Assembly: GCA_022414725.1 (NCBI GenBank) | Contig: CM039466.1 | Location: 16,890,786-16,954,785 of the forward strand | DNA: 64,000 bases | Direction: 5' to 3' | Source: Microglena sp. YARC | Lineage: Eukaryota; Chlorophyta; Chlorophyceae; Chlamydomonadales; Chlamydomonadaceae | Shown here: piece by piece, positions 12,502-20,505 of the stretch | How the letters are laid out: each line of letters opens with the position of its first letter | Position numbering within the stretch: the stretch's first letter is position 1 | Translations under genes and position numbers: made by a program | The notes under the pieces: generated by a model | What the model saw: only the letters and a program-made list of their open reading frames with translations | What the model was told of the DNA's origin: nothing | Databases searched by the model: none

Positions 12502-12904
12502 TCTTGGTGTTGCATGTCGTCTTCAACCGCGATGGTAGCTTGTCCAGTTGAGGTAGGAGGCCGCTCCCCACCCGTGTACGATGGGCTCCCTTAACACCAC
12601 GCCCCACCAGGCGTTATCATTACTTGACAAGTCGGAAGGGTCTATGTATGGTCGTACATTAGGGGCTTGTAAGAATCATCTAGTGAGAATCAAACACTGG
12701 CAGCGTAAACATCTTAGCATGTATACTTGACAAGTCGGAAGGGTCTATGTATGGTCGTACATTAGGGGCTTGTAAGAATCATCTACTGAGCATCAAGGAC
12801 TATGACGGGCCTATTTAGGATCACACATCAGGGGCAACTCACCTAGTGAGAATCGACTACGGGATGCAGGCAACCAACTCAGGCAGCGTAAACGTCTTAG
12901 CATG

Positions 12905-13325
12905 TATACTTGACAAGTCGGAAGGGTCTATGTATGGTCGTACATATGTCCTACCACAAGTGTACCACAAGTCGGAAGGGTCTATGTATGGTCGTACATA
13001 TGTCCTACCACAAGTGTACCACAAGTCGGAAGGGTCTATTTATGGTTGTACATATGTCCTACCACAAGTGTACCACAAGTCGGAAGGGTCTATTTATGGT
13101 TGTACATATGTCCTACCACAAGTGTACCACAAGTCGGAAGGGTCTATTTATGGTTGTACATATGTCCTACCACAAGTGTACCACAAGTCGGAAGGGTCTA
13201 TTTATGGTTGTACATATGTCCTACCACAAGTGTACCACAAGTCGGAAGGGTCTATGTATGGTCGTACATATGTCCTACCACAAGTGTACCACAAGTCGGA
13301 AGGGTCTATTTATGGTCGTACATTA
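12905..13325. repeat. 54-bp minisatellite, about 7-8 copies
   Basis: Unit GTCGGAAGGGTCTATTTATG then TTGTACATATGTCCTACCAC then AAGTGTACCACAA, nearly identical between copies. Because 54 is a multiple of three, all three plus frames stay open and give false repeat proteins. Confidence 0.95.
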
Positions 13326-13644
13326 GGGGCTTTTAAGAATCACCTAGTGAGCAGCAAACACTGGCTGCAGCCAACCAACTCAGTCAGCGTACATGAGCAG
13401 CTAAGCAAGAATAATGGACCAACAAGGATGGCCTCTTTAGGATCATACATTGGGGCCTGCCACATAGTTAGCATCAAGGAATGGCTGCTGCCAATCAACT
13501 CCGTCAGTGTCAACAACTTGGCATGGATGCTAGTCCGGCGTTTACCGCAACAGGATGGCTACTTGATCAACAGTTTGACAGCAGTATATGTAGGGCCTAT
13601 TAAGGATCTTTCATTACAGGCTTGTTAAATAGGCTGTCACCCAC

Positions 13645-14438
13645 CTAGTGAGCATCAAGGAGGGGCTGCAGCCAACCAACTCCGTCAGCATCAACAGCTT
13701 AACGTGGATGCTGGTCGGCCGTTTCCCAAAAAATGATGGTTGCTTTTTCAACAGTTTGACAGCGGTCTCCTTGGACCCCACAACCCAAGCCACGTACTCC
13801 AACAAAGGACCTAAGTTGAACTGTAGGGAGGGCAGGGGAGAGGAGGAGCTTGGTAAGGGGAGGGAAAGTAAGAGTGCAGTGTGTGAGTAATAAACGGGGA
13901 GAATACTCAAAATCATTTGCACTCATTATTGATAATTATACAATGGATAATGTTATAATATGGGGAGTGTGTATGGTGGGTGAGTGAAGGGTGGGGTAAG
14001 GTAGGGAGGGGAGGGGGGGGATACCTGCAGTGAGAAGGCGAGTATAAACGTGTCCTTACAATTGTGTGTGTGTTTGTGTGTAGAGTCAGAGTGTGTGTGT
14101 GTGTGTGTGTGTGGATGGGGGGCTTGAAAAAGGGAAGGGAATGAAGGGAAGGGAGTGTGTGTGTGAAGTGTGCGAGTAGATGAAGGGGGGGGGGGGGGGG
14201 GGGGGGGCATACCTGCAGTGAGTAGGTGAGTATAATTGGGTCCTTCAACATATTGTGTGTGTGTGTGGTGTGTGTAGGGGGGGGGGGGGGGGGGGGGGGG
14301 GGGCATACCTGCAGTGAGTAGGTGAGTAGAATCGGGTCCCTCAACAGTGTGTGTGGGGTGTGTGTAGGGGGGGGGGGGGGGGGGCATACCTGCAGTGAGT
14401 AGGTCAGTAGAATCGGGTCCCTCAACAGTGTGGGGTGT

Positions 14439-14478
<40 letters not shown>

Positions 14479-14637
14479 TACCTGCAGTGAGGAGGCGAGT
14501 ATCATCGGCCTTTTCAACAGAGGCCCCCCATCGCTCCCGGGGGGGAAGCCCATATTTGCTAGGTGGGCAAGCCTTTGCACCAAAACAGCCGGGGGGATCA
14601 ATAGGACAGCGGGGTACTTCTCTAGAACATGCTTCAC
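13645..14637 (-). CDS. mTERF-like protein, partial (two clear exons)
   Basis: mTERF-family proteins bind organellar nucleic acid through repeated three-helix motifs and act in mitochondrial or plastid transcription and translation. On the minus strand, exon 14,637-14,482 (CAG acceptor, GTATGT donor, phase 0) reads VKHVLEKYPAVLLIPPAVLV and then RLAHLANMGFPP and LLKRPMILASSLQ. This is the mTERF pattern of YP-x-LL, a helix ending in lGf, and P-x-iL. Exon 13,820-13,645 (CCCTACAG acceptor, GTGGGT donor) contains AVKLLKKQPSFFGKRP and SIHVKLLMLTELVGCSPSL, the same pattern. Between them lie several short copies of the first exon's 3' end. Start and end lie outside the exons found, and the assignment rests on motif pattern only. 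Confidence 0.55.
14020..14480 (-). repeat. Tandem copies of an exon 3' end plus GTATG donor and poly-C
   Basis: The minus-strand segment ending ACTCACCTACTCACTGCAG followed by GTATGCCCCCC recurs at about 14,030, 14,214, 14,308, 14,388 and, as the true exon end, 14,482. Translated in one frame it gives LL(R/K)DPI(I/L)LTYSLQ, an mTERF motif fragment. Long C runs (G on the plus strand) separate the copies. They could be pseudo-exons or alternatively spliced mini-exons. Confidence 0.7.
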
Positions 14638-14829
14638 CTGAGGGGTGTGTTGGTACATATCAGTGCGTTACACATCAAGCTTCTGCAGTTTTGTTTATAT
14701 ATTTAAAACATTTGATGTCAAATGTAATATGTATTGATATGGATGGATTGCGCTTATACCCTCCATTATAAATACATATATTGTCCCACATAAGTTCCCC
14801 AAACGCATCAGTCCAACATATAAATACTC

Positions 14830-14849
14830 GTGTGGGTGTGGGTGGGTGC

Positions 14850-14880
<31 letters not shown>

Positions 14881-14984
14881 GGGGCACCCCACACCAGCAC
14901 ACCACCACCGACATCACCCCCCCCCCCCCACACACACACCTACACCTACACGCACACACGCACACACAGAGTCGGGTTTCTGAT
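14830..14984. repeat. GT, poly-G, poly-C and CA low-complexity run
   Basis: GTGTGT, a G run of about 22, a C run of about 11, then CACACA. It ends abruptly at the palindrome starting at 14,985. Confidence 0.8.
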
Positions 14985-15288
14985 ACACGGTGTGATCGAA
15001 CGGTGCGATAAACGTCCCGGACAAAAACACGGGGTGATAAACACGAGAAACTGGGTCCAGATAGCTAGATAGAATTAATCCAAATATAAACCAAAAATAT
15101 GGGTTCTATGGATAAAAACAGAATTACGTTAATCCGCGGATTAATGTAATTCTATTTTTATCCATAGAACCCATATTTTTGGTTTATATTTGGATTAATT
15201 CTATCTAGCTATCTGGACCCAGTTTCTCGTGTTTATCACCCCGTGTTTTTGTCCGGGACGTTTATCGCACCGTTCGATCACACCGTGT
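14985..15288. repeat. 304-bp near-perfect palindrome (152-bp arms)
   Basis: Arms 14,985-15,136 and 15,137-15,288 are reverse complements with two mismatches, meeting at CCGCGG with no spacer. The symmetry ends exactly at 14,984/15,289. Left of it is host-like microsatellite DNA. To the right begins the zone of viral-type genes and twin-hairpin repeats. A spacer-free palindrome is what a copied hairpin telomere (poxvirus-type concatemer junction) would leave, but a fold-back read or amplification chimera gives the same picture. Confidence 0.95.
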
Positions 15289-15289
15289 T

Positions 15290-15362
15290 TTTTGGCCTGA
15301 ATTTCTAAAATGTCATCTCACCGCATCGGGTGTCGCGCACAGTGTGATACCGACACGTATCT
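15290..15362 (+). repeat. TTGGCCTGA / ACCGCATCGGGTGTCGCGCAC repeat, copy 1
   Basis: TTTTGGCCTGAATTT, then TCTCACCGCATCGGGTGTCG, then GTGTGATACCGACACGTAT. A second copy is at 16,643-16,714 and a shorter one at about 27,533-27,570. The GTGTGAT word also occurs at the left edge of the palindrome (14,989). Confidence 0.85.
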
Positions 15363-15494
15363 AACACAAATCCGATGTATATCTAACACAAATCTAGTTT
15401 GGATCTATCCTAAAACTGTCTGTACGGGGGCGAATTCTGGTTTGTTAGCGCGCATTGAATGAGTCGCAGTTCGACAGAGAGAGATTCGAGTTTG

Positions 15495-15590
15495 TATGGC
15501 TGTAATCTGTATGGATTTTGCGTGGTTTACACTCGTTTTTCGAAGCGCACACGAAAAACTTGTCGTCGATTAAAGCCACATTGAGTCTTA
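15495..15590. repeat. Arm of a ~95-bp inverted repeat (partner at 16,750-16,850)
   Basis: TGTAATCTGTATGGATTTTG, CACTCGTTTTTCGAAGCGCA and CACGAAAAACTTGTCGTCGA recur as their reverse complement at about 16,755-16,835 with few changes. The two arms flank the spliced gene at 15,768-16,233 and contain the proposed promoter word. Confidence 0.8.
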
Positions 15591-15637
15591 CGCAACCGCA
15601 TTCACTGTGGTCCGGTACTCAAAAGAAGCCGTGTGTA

Positions 15638-15657
15638 TCAAGCAGGCTTCTGCTTGA
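15638..15657 (+). repeat. Twin-hairpin element 1 (first hairpin only)
   Basis: TCAAGCAG-GCTT-CTGCTTGA, a perfect 8-bp stem. The downstream GGGGAATCGCGG module is not recognisable here. Confidence 0.8.
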
Positions 15658-15767
15658 CAACCCTAGTGGATGTAGAGATCGCGGTATTACTTAAAGCCTA
15701 CAGTCGGCGGAACAGTATCTTGTTTGTCAGAACTGCTTTCATTTTTTCATGCACACAGATAATAAGC

Positions 15768-16233
15768 ATGGACTTCACTAATACATCACCAGCTCAGCTA
15801 GGCAGCATCATCGCTGACGGAGGGCCACACAAGAATGCTGCATTGGCTGCACTTGTCCAAACTGCTGAGCGAGCTGATGAGGCAGTGCGGGTGGCGCATG
15901 CGGCTGTTGAAGCTGCCGTAGCCCTGCTGCGAAACAACAACAGGTATGATTTGCTTTGTTGTCTCTATAGCCATTTGAACAACCTAGACAACATCATTAG
16001 TATAACACACAACGCTTGTGATTGTGATTGCACCCAGGTGGGTCATCAACTCAACGGAGAAATCGGTGCTTCAGACTGCCCTGCAAGTCCTTCACACGCA
16101 TTGCATGACAGACTTCAACAGAGAGGAGCGCAATGCTGTGATCACGATATCGACTTGGTGCAATATCGTCATTCAACCAAGTGGCCATGCCGCTCTGGTG
16201 CAGGGAGGGATTGGAAGGCAGGCATGGGGTTGA
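15768..16233 (+). CDS. Orphan protein, one spliceosomal intron
   Basis: ATG at 15,768 (MDFTNTSPAQLGSIIADGG). Exon 1 ends at 15,943 (AACAG) before GTATGATTTG. The intron ends TGCACCCAG at 16,037, and exon 2 (16,038-16,233) reads WVINSTEKSVLQTALQVL and ends GGIGRQAWG-stop. The join gives 123 residues, mostly helical with an Ala-rich stretch ERADEAVRVAHAAVEAAVAL. Without splicing the first frame runs on into less protein-like residues, and the second frame has no good start, which is why I favour the 94-base intron. No family recognised. The gene sits between two arms of an inverted repeat and is preceded by twin-hairpin element 1. Confidence 0.5.
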
Positions 16234-16435
16234 TCCATTGCGTCATGGAGTTGTACATGATAATTGGATTAATAGGGAATGGTACTACTTTGCCTCCTGG
16301 TATCACCGGATGAGGAAGAGGCTCAGGCCCCCTATTTTGAAAATAAAAGGTTAGTTTGCTTAGGGTCCCCCCCCTAAAAAGTCGATAAAAAATCGCAGAA
16401 TTAAATTATCACTACTAAAGAGAAAGTCGTGTGTA

Positions 16436-16515
16436 TCAAGCAGGCTTCTGCTTGACAACCCTAGTGAATTTCTGAAGGGAGGAGCGCGGGCACCGTGTAG
16501 CGGTGCAGAGGGATT
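16436..16515 (+). repeat. Twin-hairpin element 2 with a compensated second stem
   Basis: First hairpin 16,436-16,455 as in element 1. Second hairpin 16,490-16,506 is GCACCG-TGTAG-CGGTGC in place of the usual GCCCCAC-GGA-GTGGGGC. It sits in the same setting (GGAGCGCGG before, CAGAGGGATT after), so pairing is kept while sequence changes. Confidence 0.8.
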
Positions 16516-16642
16516 TCATTTTAGCGGTTTCATTTTAGTATTCCGTCGAGTGTATTCTGGCATCCTTTAGGTCTTACCTTAATAATTGTTTCAAATGTTT
16601 CATGACCCACTCTCCTGACTCTTCAGCTACGCTTACTACAAT

Positions 16643-16714
16643 TTTTTTGGCCTGAATTTATTTTTTCTCATCTCACCGCATCGGGTGTCGCGCACGGTGT
16701 GATACCGACACGTA
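16643..16714 (+). repeat. TTGGCCTGA / ACCGCATCGGGTGTCGCGCAC repeat, copy 2
   Basis: Near-identical to 15,290-15,362 over about 70 bases, in the same orientation, including GTGTGATACCGACACGTAT. Confidence 0.85.
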
Positions 16715-16813
16715 TGCGCTTGAATAGGGCCCAGCTACACTACCCCATCTCATCATGCGGCTTTAGTCGACGACAAGGGTTTCGTGTGCGCCTCAAAAAA
16801 CGAGTGTAAGCCA

Positions 16814-16835
16814 CGCAAAATCCGTACAGATTACA
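16814..16835 (+). promoter_or_regulatory. Candidate promoter word CGCAAAATCC(G/A)TACAGATTACA
   Basis: The 22-base word ends 100 bases before the ATG at 16,936. The same word ends 99 bases before the ATG at 18,936. It also occurs inverted at 15,501-15,522. Equal spacing before two unrelated genes suggests an upstream control element, though it lies within a longer repeat in two of the three places. Confidence 0.45.
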
Positions 16836-16935
16836 TAAATACATGACATAATACATCAACAATGCTGGAGATCATGACATAAATACATGACCATATGTCT
16901 ACATCAACATCAACAACAACAATACCGTCGCTGTC

Positions 16936-17403
16936 ATGGAAATGACTGATACACCACAGGACATTGCACAGGGCCGCCTTATGATCGAATTCCGTGGTGA
17001 GCGCAAGCAAATGCCGCGTCTACGAGGTTGGTTGAGGCCGGGAGCCGATAGGCTTTGGTGCAACATCTCTAGTATCGAGCCAAGACTTCGCTTGAAGTAC
17101 GTGGACCATGTTACATTCGATGACGATATGTGGGAGTGCAACGCAGTATGGTTGCATTGCCTACATTTACCCAACGGATCAATTTATACAGCGTCGGTCT
17201 TTGAGATGCTGAAGGAGGCAGTCAACATTTTGTCACACACACCCGGTGCTGCAAGGTACACACTCCTCGACTCGCATGATGATGCGCACCGTTTGGGAGG
17301 AGCGCACCTAATTGTCACAAGGGGTTGGTCATTCGTTTTCTACGCCATGACCGGGAGCAGGTTAGGGGGCAAGGTCTTACTGGCCGTAGCAAGGCCAAAG
17401 TAA
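16936..17403 (+). CDS. Orphan 155-residue protein
   Basis: Start ATG at 16,936 (MEMTDTPQDIAQGRLMIEFR), stop at 17,401-17,403. A soluble, mixed alpha/beta-looking protein with several Trp and His residues (DDDMWECNAVWLHCLHLPNG, RGWSFVFYAMTG). No signal peptide, membrane segment or motif that I recognise. The frame is free of repeats, has ordinary amino-acid composition, and is preceded at 100 bases by the CGCAAAATCC word, which together make it likely to be real. Confidence 0.55.
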   Translation: MEMTDTPQDIAQGRLMIEFRGERKQMPRLRGWLRPGADRLWCNISSIEPRLRLKYVDHVTFDDDMWECNAVWLHCLHLPNGSIYTASVFEMLKEAVNILSHTPGAARYTLLDSHDDAHRLGGAHLIVTRGWSFVFYAMTGSRLGGKVLLAVARPK

Positions 17404-17576
17404 GTAGTCCTCGGTGCCCGTCTTAAGCCTGTTTGAGACCACACGGTTTCTTTTGAGATGACTGGTGTTGTTTTATCCCCCTTGATGTGATGGGTTGCTC
17501 AACCCGTCACTCAACTCGTAATGAGTGCCCTCTTAATTGCTATGAGGTTCAGCAGCTGATATTACCGTAAACCATA

Positions 17577-17668
17577 TAGATAGTTATTAGATTAAAAGTT
17601 TATATAGGGATAGTTATTAGATTACAAGTTTATATATAGATAGTTATTAGATTACAAGTTTATATTGT
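17577..17668. repeat. Tandem AT-rich repeat, 3 copies of about 33 bp
   Basis: GATAGTTATTAGATTACAAG then TTTATAT, three times, just upstream of the membrane coiled-coil gene. It may be part of its control region. Confidence 0.8.
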
Positions 17669-17784
17669 ACCTCCGCTCCGGCAATCAATGTAATGTAAGG
17701 TTACGTAATTGGAAGTTGAAACGCTATCTTGCGCTTATTCTGGACAACAAGTGGAAAGCTATACTTTATAAACAATCAATCAAT

Positions 17785-18327
17785 ATGATTGACAAGTGTT
17801 TTTCTCTACTACTACTACCTATCTGCATCGCTACCTTCGCTTTTATTTACATAGCTCGACTGAAGATTGAGCTTGAGACTGAGTGCGCTCGAAATAAGGC
17901 AGATGCTGCTCGACTGAAGATTGAGCTTGAGACTGAGCGCGCTCGAAATAAGGCAGATGCTGCTCGACTGAAGATTGAGCTTGAGCTTGAGACTGAGCAC
18001 TCTCTAAAGAAGGCAGATGCTTCTCGAGTGAATAGTCTGGAGATTGAGCTTGAGACTGAGCGCGCTCGAAATAAGGCATATGTTGCTCGACTGAAGATTG
18101 AGACTGAGCGCGCAGAAGCACTTGAGAAGCAACTGAGGTACGAACTGTCAAGCATGACTGCCGAGCAATGGAATTCCCTGAACGATCATGACAGGCGTCT
18201 CAATGAGGATCTTTGCAAACAATACGGAATCCCCTTCCCCAACATTCAGGAGTCATTCCTCGATTCCGCGATTCCTCTTTCATGGGCGCATGGGGACACG
18301 TGTCGTCTCAAGCAGACGTCTGCTTAA
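17785..18327 (+). CDS. Membrane-anchored coiled-coil repeat protein
   Basis: I choose the ATG at 17,785 (MIDKCFSLLLLPICIATFAF). It places a hydrophobic signal-anchor at the very N-terminus, followed by a tandem coiled coil built from 18-residue units of the type ARLKIELETERARNKADA (4-5 copies, the DNA units also near-identical), then EALEKQLRYELSSMTAEQ and a C-terminal globular tail. Total about 180 residues. An upstream in-frame extension starts at a non-ATG codon in the repeat. The stop codon lies inside twin-hairpin element 3, so the last residues (RLKQTSA) are encoded by the hairpin. Function unknown. Similar architecture appears in the gene at the right end of the window (63,700). Confidence 0.55.
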   Translation: MIDKCFSLLLLPICIATFAFIYIARLKIELETECARNKADAARLKIELETERARNKADAARLKIELELETEHSLKKADASRVNSLEIELETERARNKAYVARLKIETERAEALEKQLRYELSSMTAEQWNSLNDHDRRLNEDLCKQYGIPFPNIQESFLDSAIPLSWAHGDTCRLKQTSA

Positions 18328-18395
18328 CAAACTATTTCGGATCATGAAAGAGGAATCGCGGGACCCACGGAGTGGGGCAGGGGAATTCAGCTGCG
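18308..18395 (+). repeat. Twin-hairpin element 3
   Basis: First hairpin contains the perfect palindrome AAGCAGAC-GTCTGCTT (18,310-18,325). Then GAGGAATCGCGG, second stem CCCAC-GGA-GTGGG (18,364-18,376), and AGGGGAATTCAGCTGC. About 40 bases later come CACACGCAAACGGCGGAA and TGTCG, a tail shared with elements 9 and 14. Confidence 0.9.
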
Positions 18396-18639
18396 GACTC
18401 GCGGAAACACGTGTCGGATCTGACTTGTCCATCAGAGTACACACGCAAACGGCGGAACACTGTCGAATGTATCGGAGGACACAAGAGGCCGACCACCGAA
18501 TGGCACACGCAGGACCCTCATTGACACACGCAAACGGCGGAACACATGTCGACGACTCCTCTTCATCGTCCATCACTCAATCACTCACTCACTCAGATTA
18601 AAGGGACCGGCGCTTTGCGTAGTAGGTAGTGCCCAGCCC

Positions 18640-18800
18640 CCCCCAAGGCATACCCAATCCTTGTGTATTGCTGGAGGTACGATCGTCGGGCATCATAAAA
18701 GGCCCTCCTCGCCACGAGCATGCATATTTTTCTTTTCTTCTCCTCATCATCCTCTTCCCTAGCGCGTCCTTCGCACACCACCCTCCTCCTTTCCTTTCTT
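18640..18800. repeat. Repeat related, inverted, to 25,735-25,875
   Basis: On the minus strand this reads KRKICMLVARRAFYDARRSY then a tail. The plus strand at 25,750-25,830 reads KRKLCSFGDRRAFYHVRRS. The shared block includes GGGCCTTTTATGATG and CGATCGTACC words. Either a decayed gene pair or a noncoding repeat; the minus-strand frame 18,847-18,593 is open but otherwise unconvincing. Confidence 0.5.
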
Positions 18801-18814
18801 CCATCTACAAATAA

Positions 18815-18836
18815 CGCAAAATCCATACAGATTACA
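18815..18836 (+). promoter_or_regulatory. Candidate promoter word, second gene
   Basis: CGCAAAATCCATACAGATTACA, one base different from 16,814-16,835, ending 99 bases before the ATG at 18,936. Confidence 0.45.
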
Positions 18837-18935
18837 GCCATACACACGCGAATATCTCCCCTCTTTTGAGATTGGAGTCATAAGAACCATTGCCACATCC
18901 ACGTATGCGCGAAGAAAAGAGTCTTCATCGACGCG

Positions 18936-19511
18936 ATGCCGACACAACCTTGTCAGCCCATTTCAAACCCAGTCCGCAAAATAGGAAGGGCGCTGGACAT
19001 GGACAGTCTCGACACATCCAAGTTTATTGATCGCCTCCACTGCCGAGTCAGACGTCTCAATGCACTGCGGACGTCATCGGCTACTTCCGGCGATCCACGC
19101 GTCTTGGAGTATAACGCATTGCGCCACCTAATTAAACAAAAACACCACACATCCCCATCGTCACGTTTGTTCCTCGTCGCTGTGGAGTACGTCTTAGATG
19201 ACGGCTGCTTCAAGCGCGCCAACGGGGACGCACCCCTTGTATTATCACATGCTATCAACACACTTTTCGTGGTGGAGACGAAAATCATCAAAGCCCCTGC
19301 CAAAACTGGAAATGCCAAGGTGTTGAAAGACATACAGCAGGCCACTATGTGCGCGAGTAGACTTTCGTCCTGGATACAGCATCTCATCAACATTGACATG
19401 AAAGACGGAACAACACTTGGATCTGTGACAATTCGTCGTATGATCGTGACAGCTGTGGATCGCGGTGGACGCGGCTTCAGTCAAGATACCCGCAGCCAGG
19501 AAATTGACTAA
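18936..19511 (+). CDS. Orphan 191-residue protein
   Basis: ATG at 18,936 (MPTQPCQPISNPVRKIGRAL), stop at 19,509-19,511. Basic, mostly helical, with segments such as KFIDRLHCRVRRLNALR, LEYNALRHLIKQKHH and ASRLSSWIQHLINIDM. No membrane segment or known motif. The opposite strand is also open for 148 codons, but the plus frame has the better start and the upstream promoter-like word. Followed by AT-rich sequence (TTAGTTAAATTAATTAACTC) and a tRNA-like sequence on the other strand. Confidence 0.5.
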   Translation: MPTQPCQPISNPVRKIGRALDMDSLDTSKFIDRLHCRVRRLNALRTSSATSGDPRVLEYNALRHLIKQKHHTSPSSRLFLVAVEYVLDDGCFKRANGDAPLVLSHAINTLFVVETKIIKAPAKTGNAKVLKDIQQATMCASRLSSWIQHLINIDMKDGTTLGSVTIRRMIVTAVDRGGRGFSQDTRSQEID

Positions 19512-19574
19512 CTTAGTTAAATTAATTAACTCAGGTAACTTGATTAACTGAAGGTGGAACTTTGGCAAAACACT

Positions 19575-19670
19575 GGAGGTACCGAGATTCGAACCCATCA
19601 GTGGGCGACATGATCAAGGAATGAAGAAAATTGGCTTAACCTCACGCTCTACCTCTGAGCTAAAACCCCG
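19575..19670 (-). tRNA. tRNA-like gene, possibly intron-containing
   Basis: The minus strand has a D-arm TAGCTCAGAGGTAGAGC and a T-loop GGGTTCGAATC. Between them an anticodon stem TGAGG/CCTTG can form around TTAAGC plus a ~13-base insert that could be an intron after the anticodon. The loop would then read AAG (Leu), with a long variable arm. The acceptor arms (CGGGGTT and TACCTCC) pair at about five of seven positions and the T-stem has wobble pairs, so this may be a decayed gene or tRNA-derived element. A covariance-model search would decide. Confidence 0.45.
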
Positions 19671-19699
19671 ATGACAGATTAGCAACTAAAATATTGTTT

Positions 19700-19866
19700 T
19701 AATAAAAACGAGTGTAAACAACTTTGATCCATACAGGTCTCGGCATTGTTTTGCTGAGTATGTAACGTTCCCCCTCTCCCCCAGATGGATGTAACGTTCC
19801 CTCTCTCTCTCTACAGTAACAGCATTGTTTTGCTAAGTGTGTAACGTTCTCCTCTCTCTACAGAAA
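19700..19866. repeat. Two copies of a ~90-bp unit
   Basis: GCATTGTTTTGCTGAGTATG / GCATTGTTTTGCTAAGTGTG followed by TAACGTTCCC and CTCTCTCTCTACAG, at about 19,741 and 19,821. Confidence 0.7.
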
Positions 19867-19872
19867 CAAACC

Positions 19873-19960
19873 TCAAGCAGAAAGTCTGCTTGAGAACTAT
19901 GTGGGGATTATGAAAGGGGAATCGCGGGACCCACGGAGTGGGGCAGTGGAATTCAGCTGC
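19873..19960 (+). repeat. Twin-hairpin element 4
   Basis: First hairpin TCAAGCAGA-AAG-TCTGCTTGA (9-bp stem, loop changed). Then GGGGAATCGCGG, CCCAC-GGA-GTGGG and CAGTGGAATTCAGCTGC. Confidence 0.9.
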
Positions 19961-20009
19961 TGACTCGCTCCCACGCATATTAAAGGGGTCCTGAAGACAA
20001 CGTGTCGTC

Positions 20010-20097
20010 TCAAGCAGGCTTCTGCTTGACAACTCTATCGGGATTGTGAAGGGGAAACAGCGGGCCCCATGGATTGGGGCAGGGGAATTCAGCGCCT
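20010..20097 (+). repeat. Twin-hairpin element 5
   Basis: TCAAGCAG-GCTT-CTGCTTGA (20,010-20,029), then GGGGAAACAGCGG and second stem GCCCCA-TGGAT-TGGGGC (20,064-20,080), then AGGGGAATTCAGC. It is preceded by ATTAAAGGGGTCCTGAAG, a lead-in shared with element 10. Confidence 0.9.
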
Positions 20098-20307
20098 CCA
20101 GCAATGCGTATTATTTCTGAGAGCCATACAAACGCTACAAACGCTACAGGCCCACGCCTCTCGTCTTAGAGAGCGTCCGCAAAGAAGACTAAAGGGTTTA
20201 GGGCGCTCGCCGGAGGCTACAGTGTCAAACGATGGATCGATCGCGGTACGAAGGCGGCGGCGGCGGATGTGTCGAGTCATCACGCACACGCACGGACACG
20301 CGCAGGC

Positions 20308-20327
20308 TCAAGCAGGCGTCTGCTCGA
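20308..20327 (+). repeat. Twin-hairpin element 6 (first hairpin)
   Basis: TCAAGCAGGCGTCTGCTCGA, with a G:T-type change in the stem. Second module absent. Confidence 0.7.
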
Positions 20328-20505
20328 CATCCATTTAGGGTTTTGAGATGGGGGGACGGATCTAGGGAGGTGTTACAGGATGATGAGTGACGGAACCATG
20401 GAACTACTACTCCCCCGGTAGGATGGAATACAAGGGCTCATTTTGTTCTGTAAACAAAAACAAAAGACGGTAGCTTTATGATTCAGTCATATCCACCAAG
20501 ACGTT

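Larger units (their letters stand above)
11320..13640. repeat. Tandem array apparently derived from an mTERF exon
   Basis: Diverged units contain GCAACCAACTC(AG)G(G/T)CAGCGT, AGCATCAAGGA, GGGCCTATTTAGGATCA and ACAAGTCGGAAGGGTCTATG. The unit at about 13,465-13,610 translated on the minus strand is clearly related to the neighbouring mTERF-like exon at 13,645-13,820: TAVKLL then KRRTSIHAKLL, against TAVKLL then KRPTSIHVKLL. The array therefore looks like decayed tandem copies of that exon and its flanks. One unit carries the TIR element at 11,530-12,316. Confidence 0.6.

Noticed and set aside
12846..13628. 260-codon open frame YHKSEGSIYG(R/C)TYVLPQV
   Set aside because: It is the 54-bp minisatellite read in one frame; the other two plus frames are open too, and flanks match the decayed exon array.
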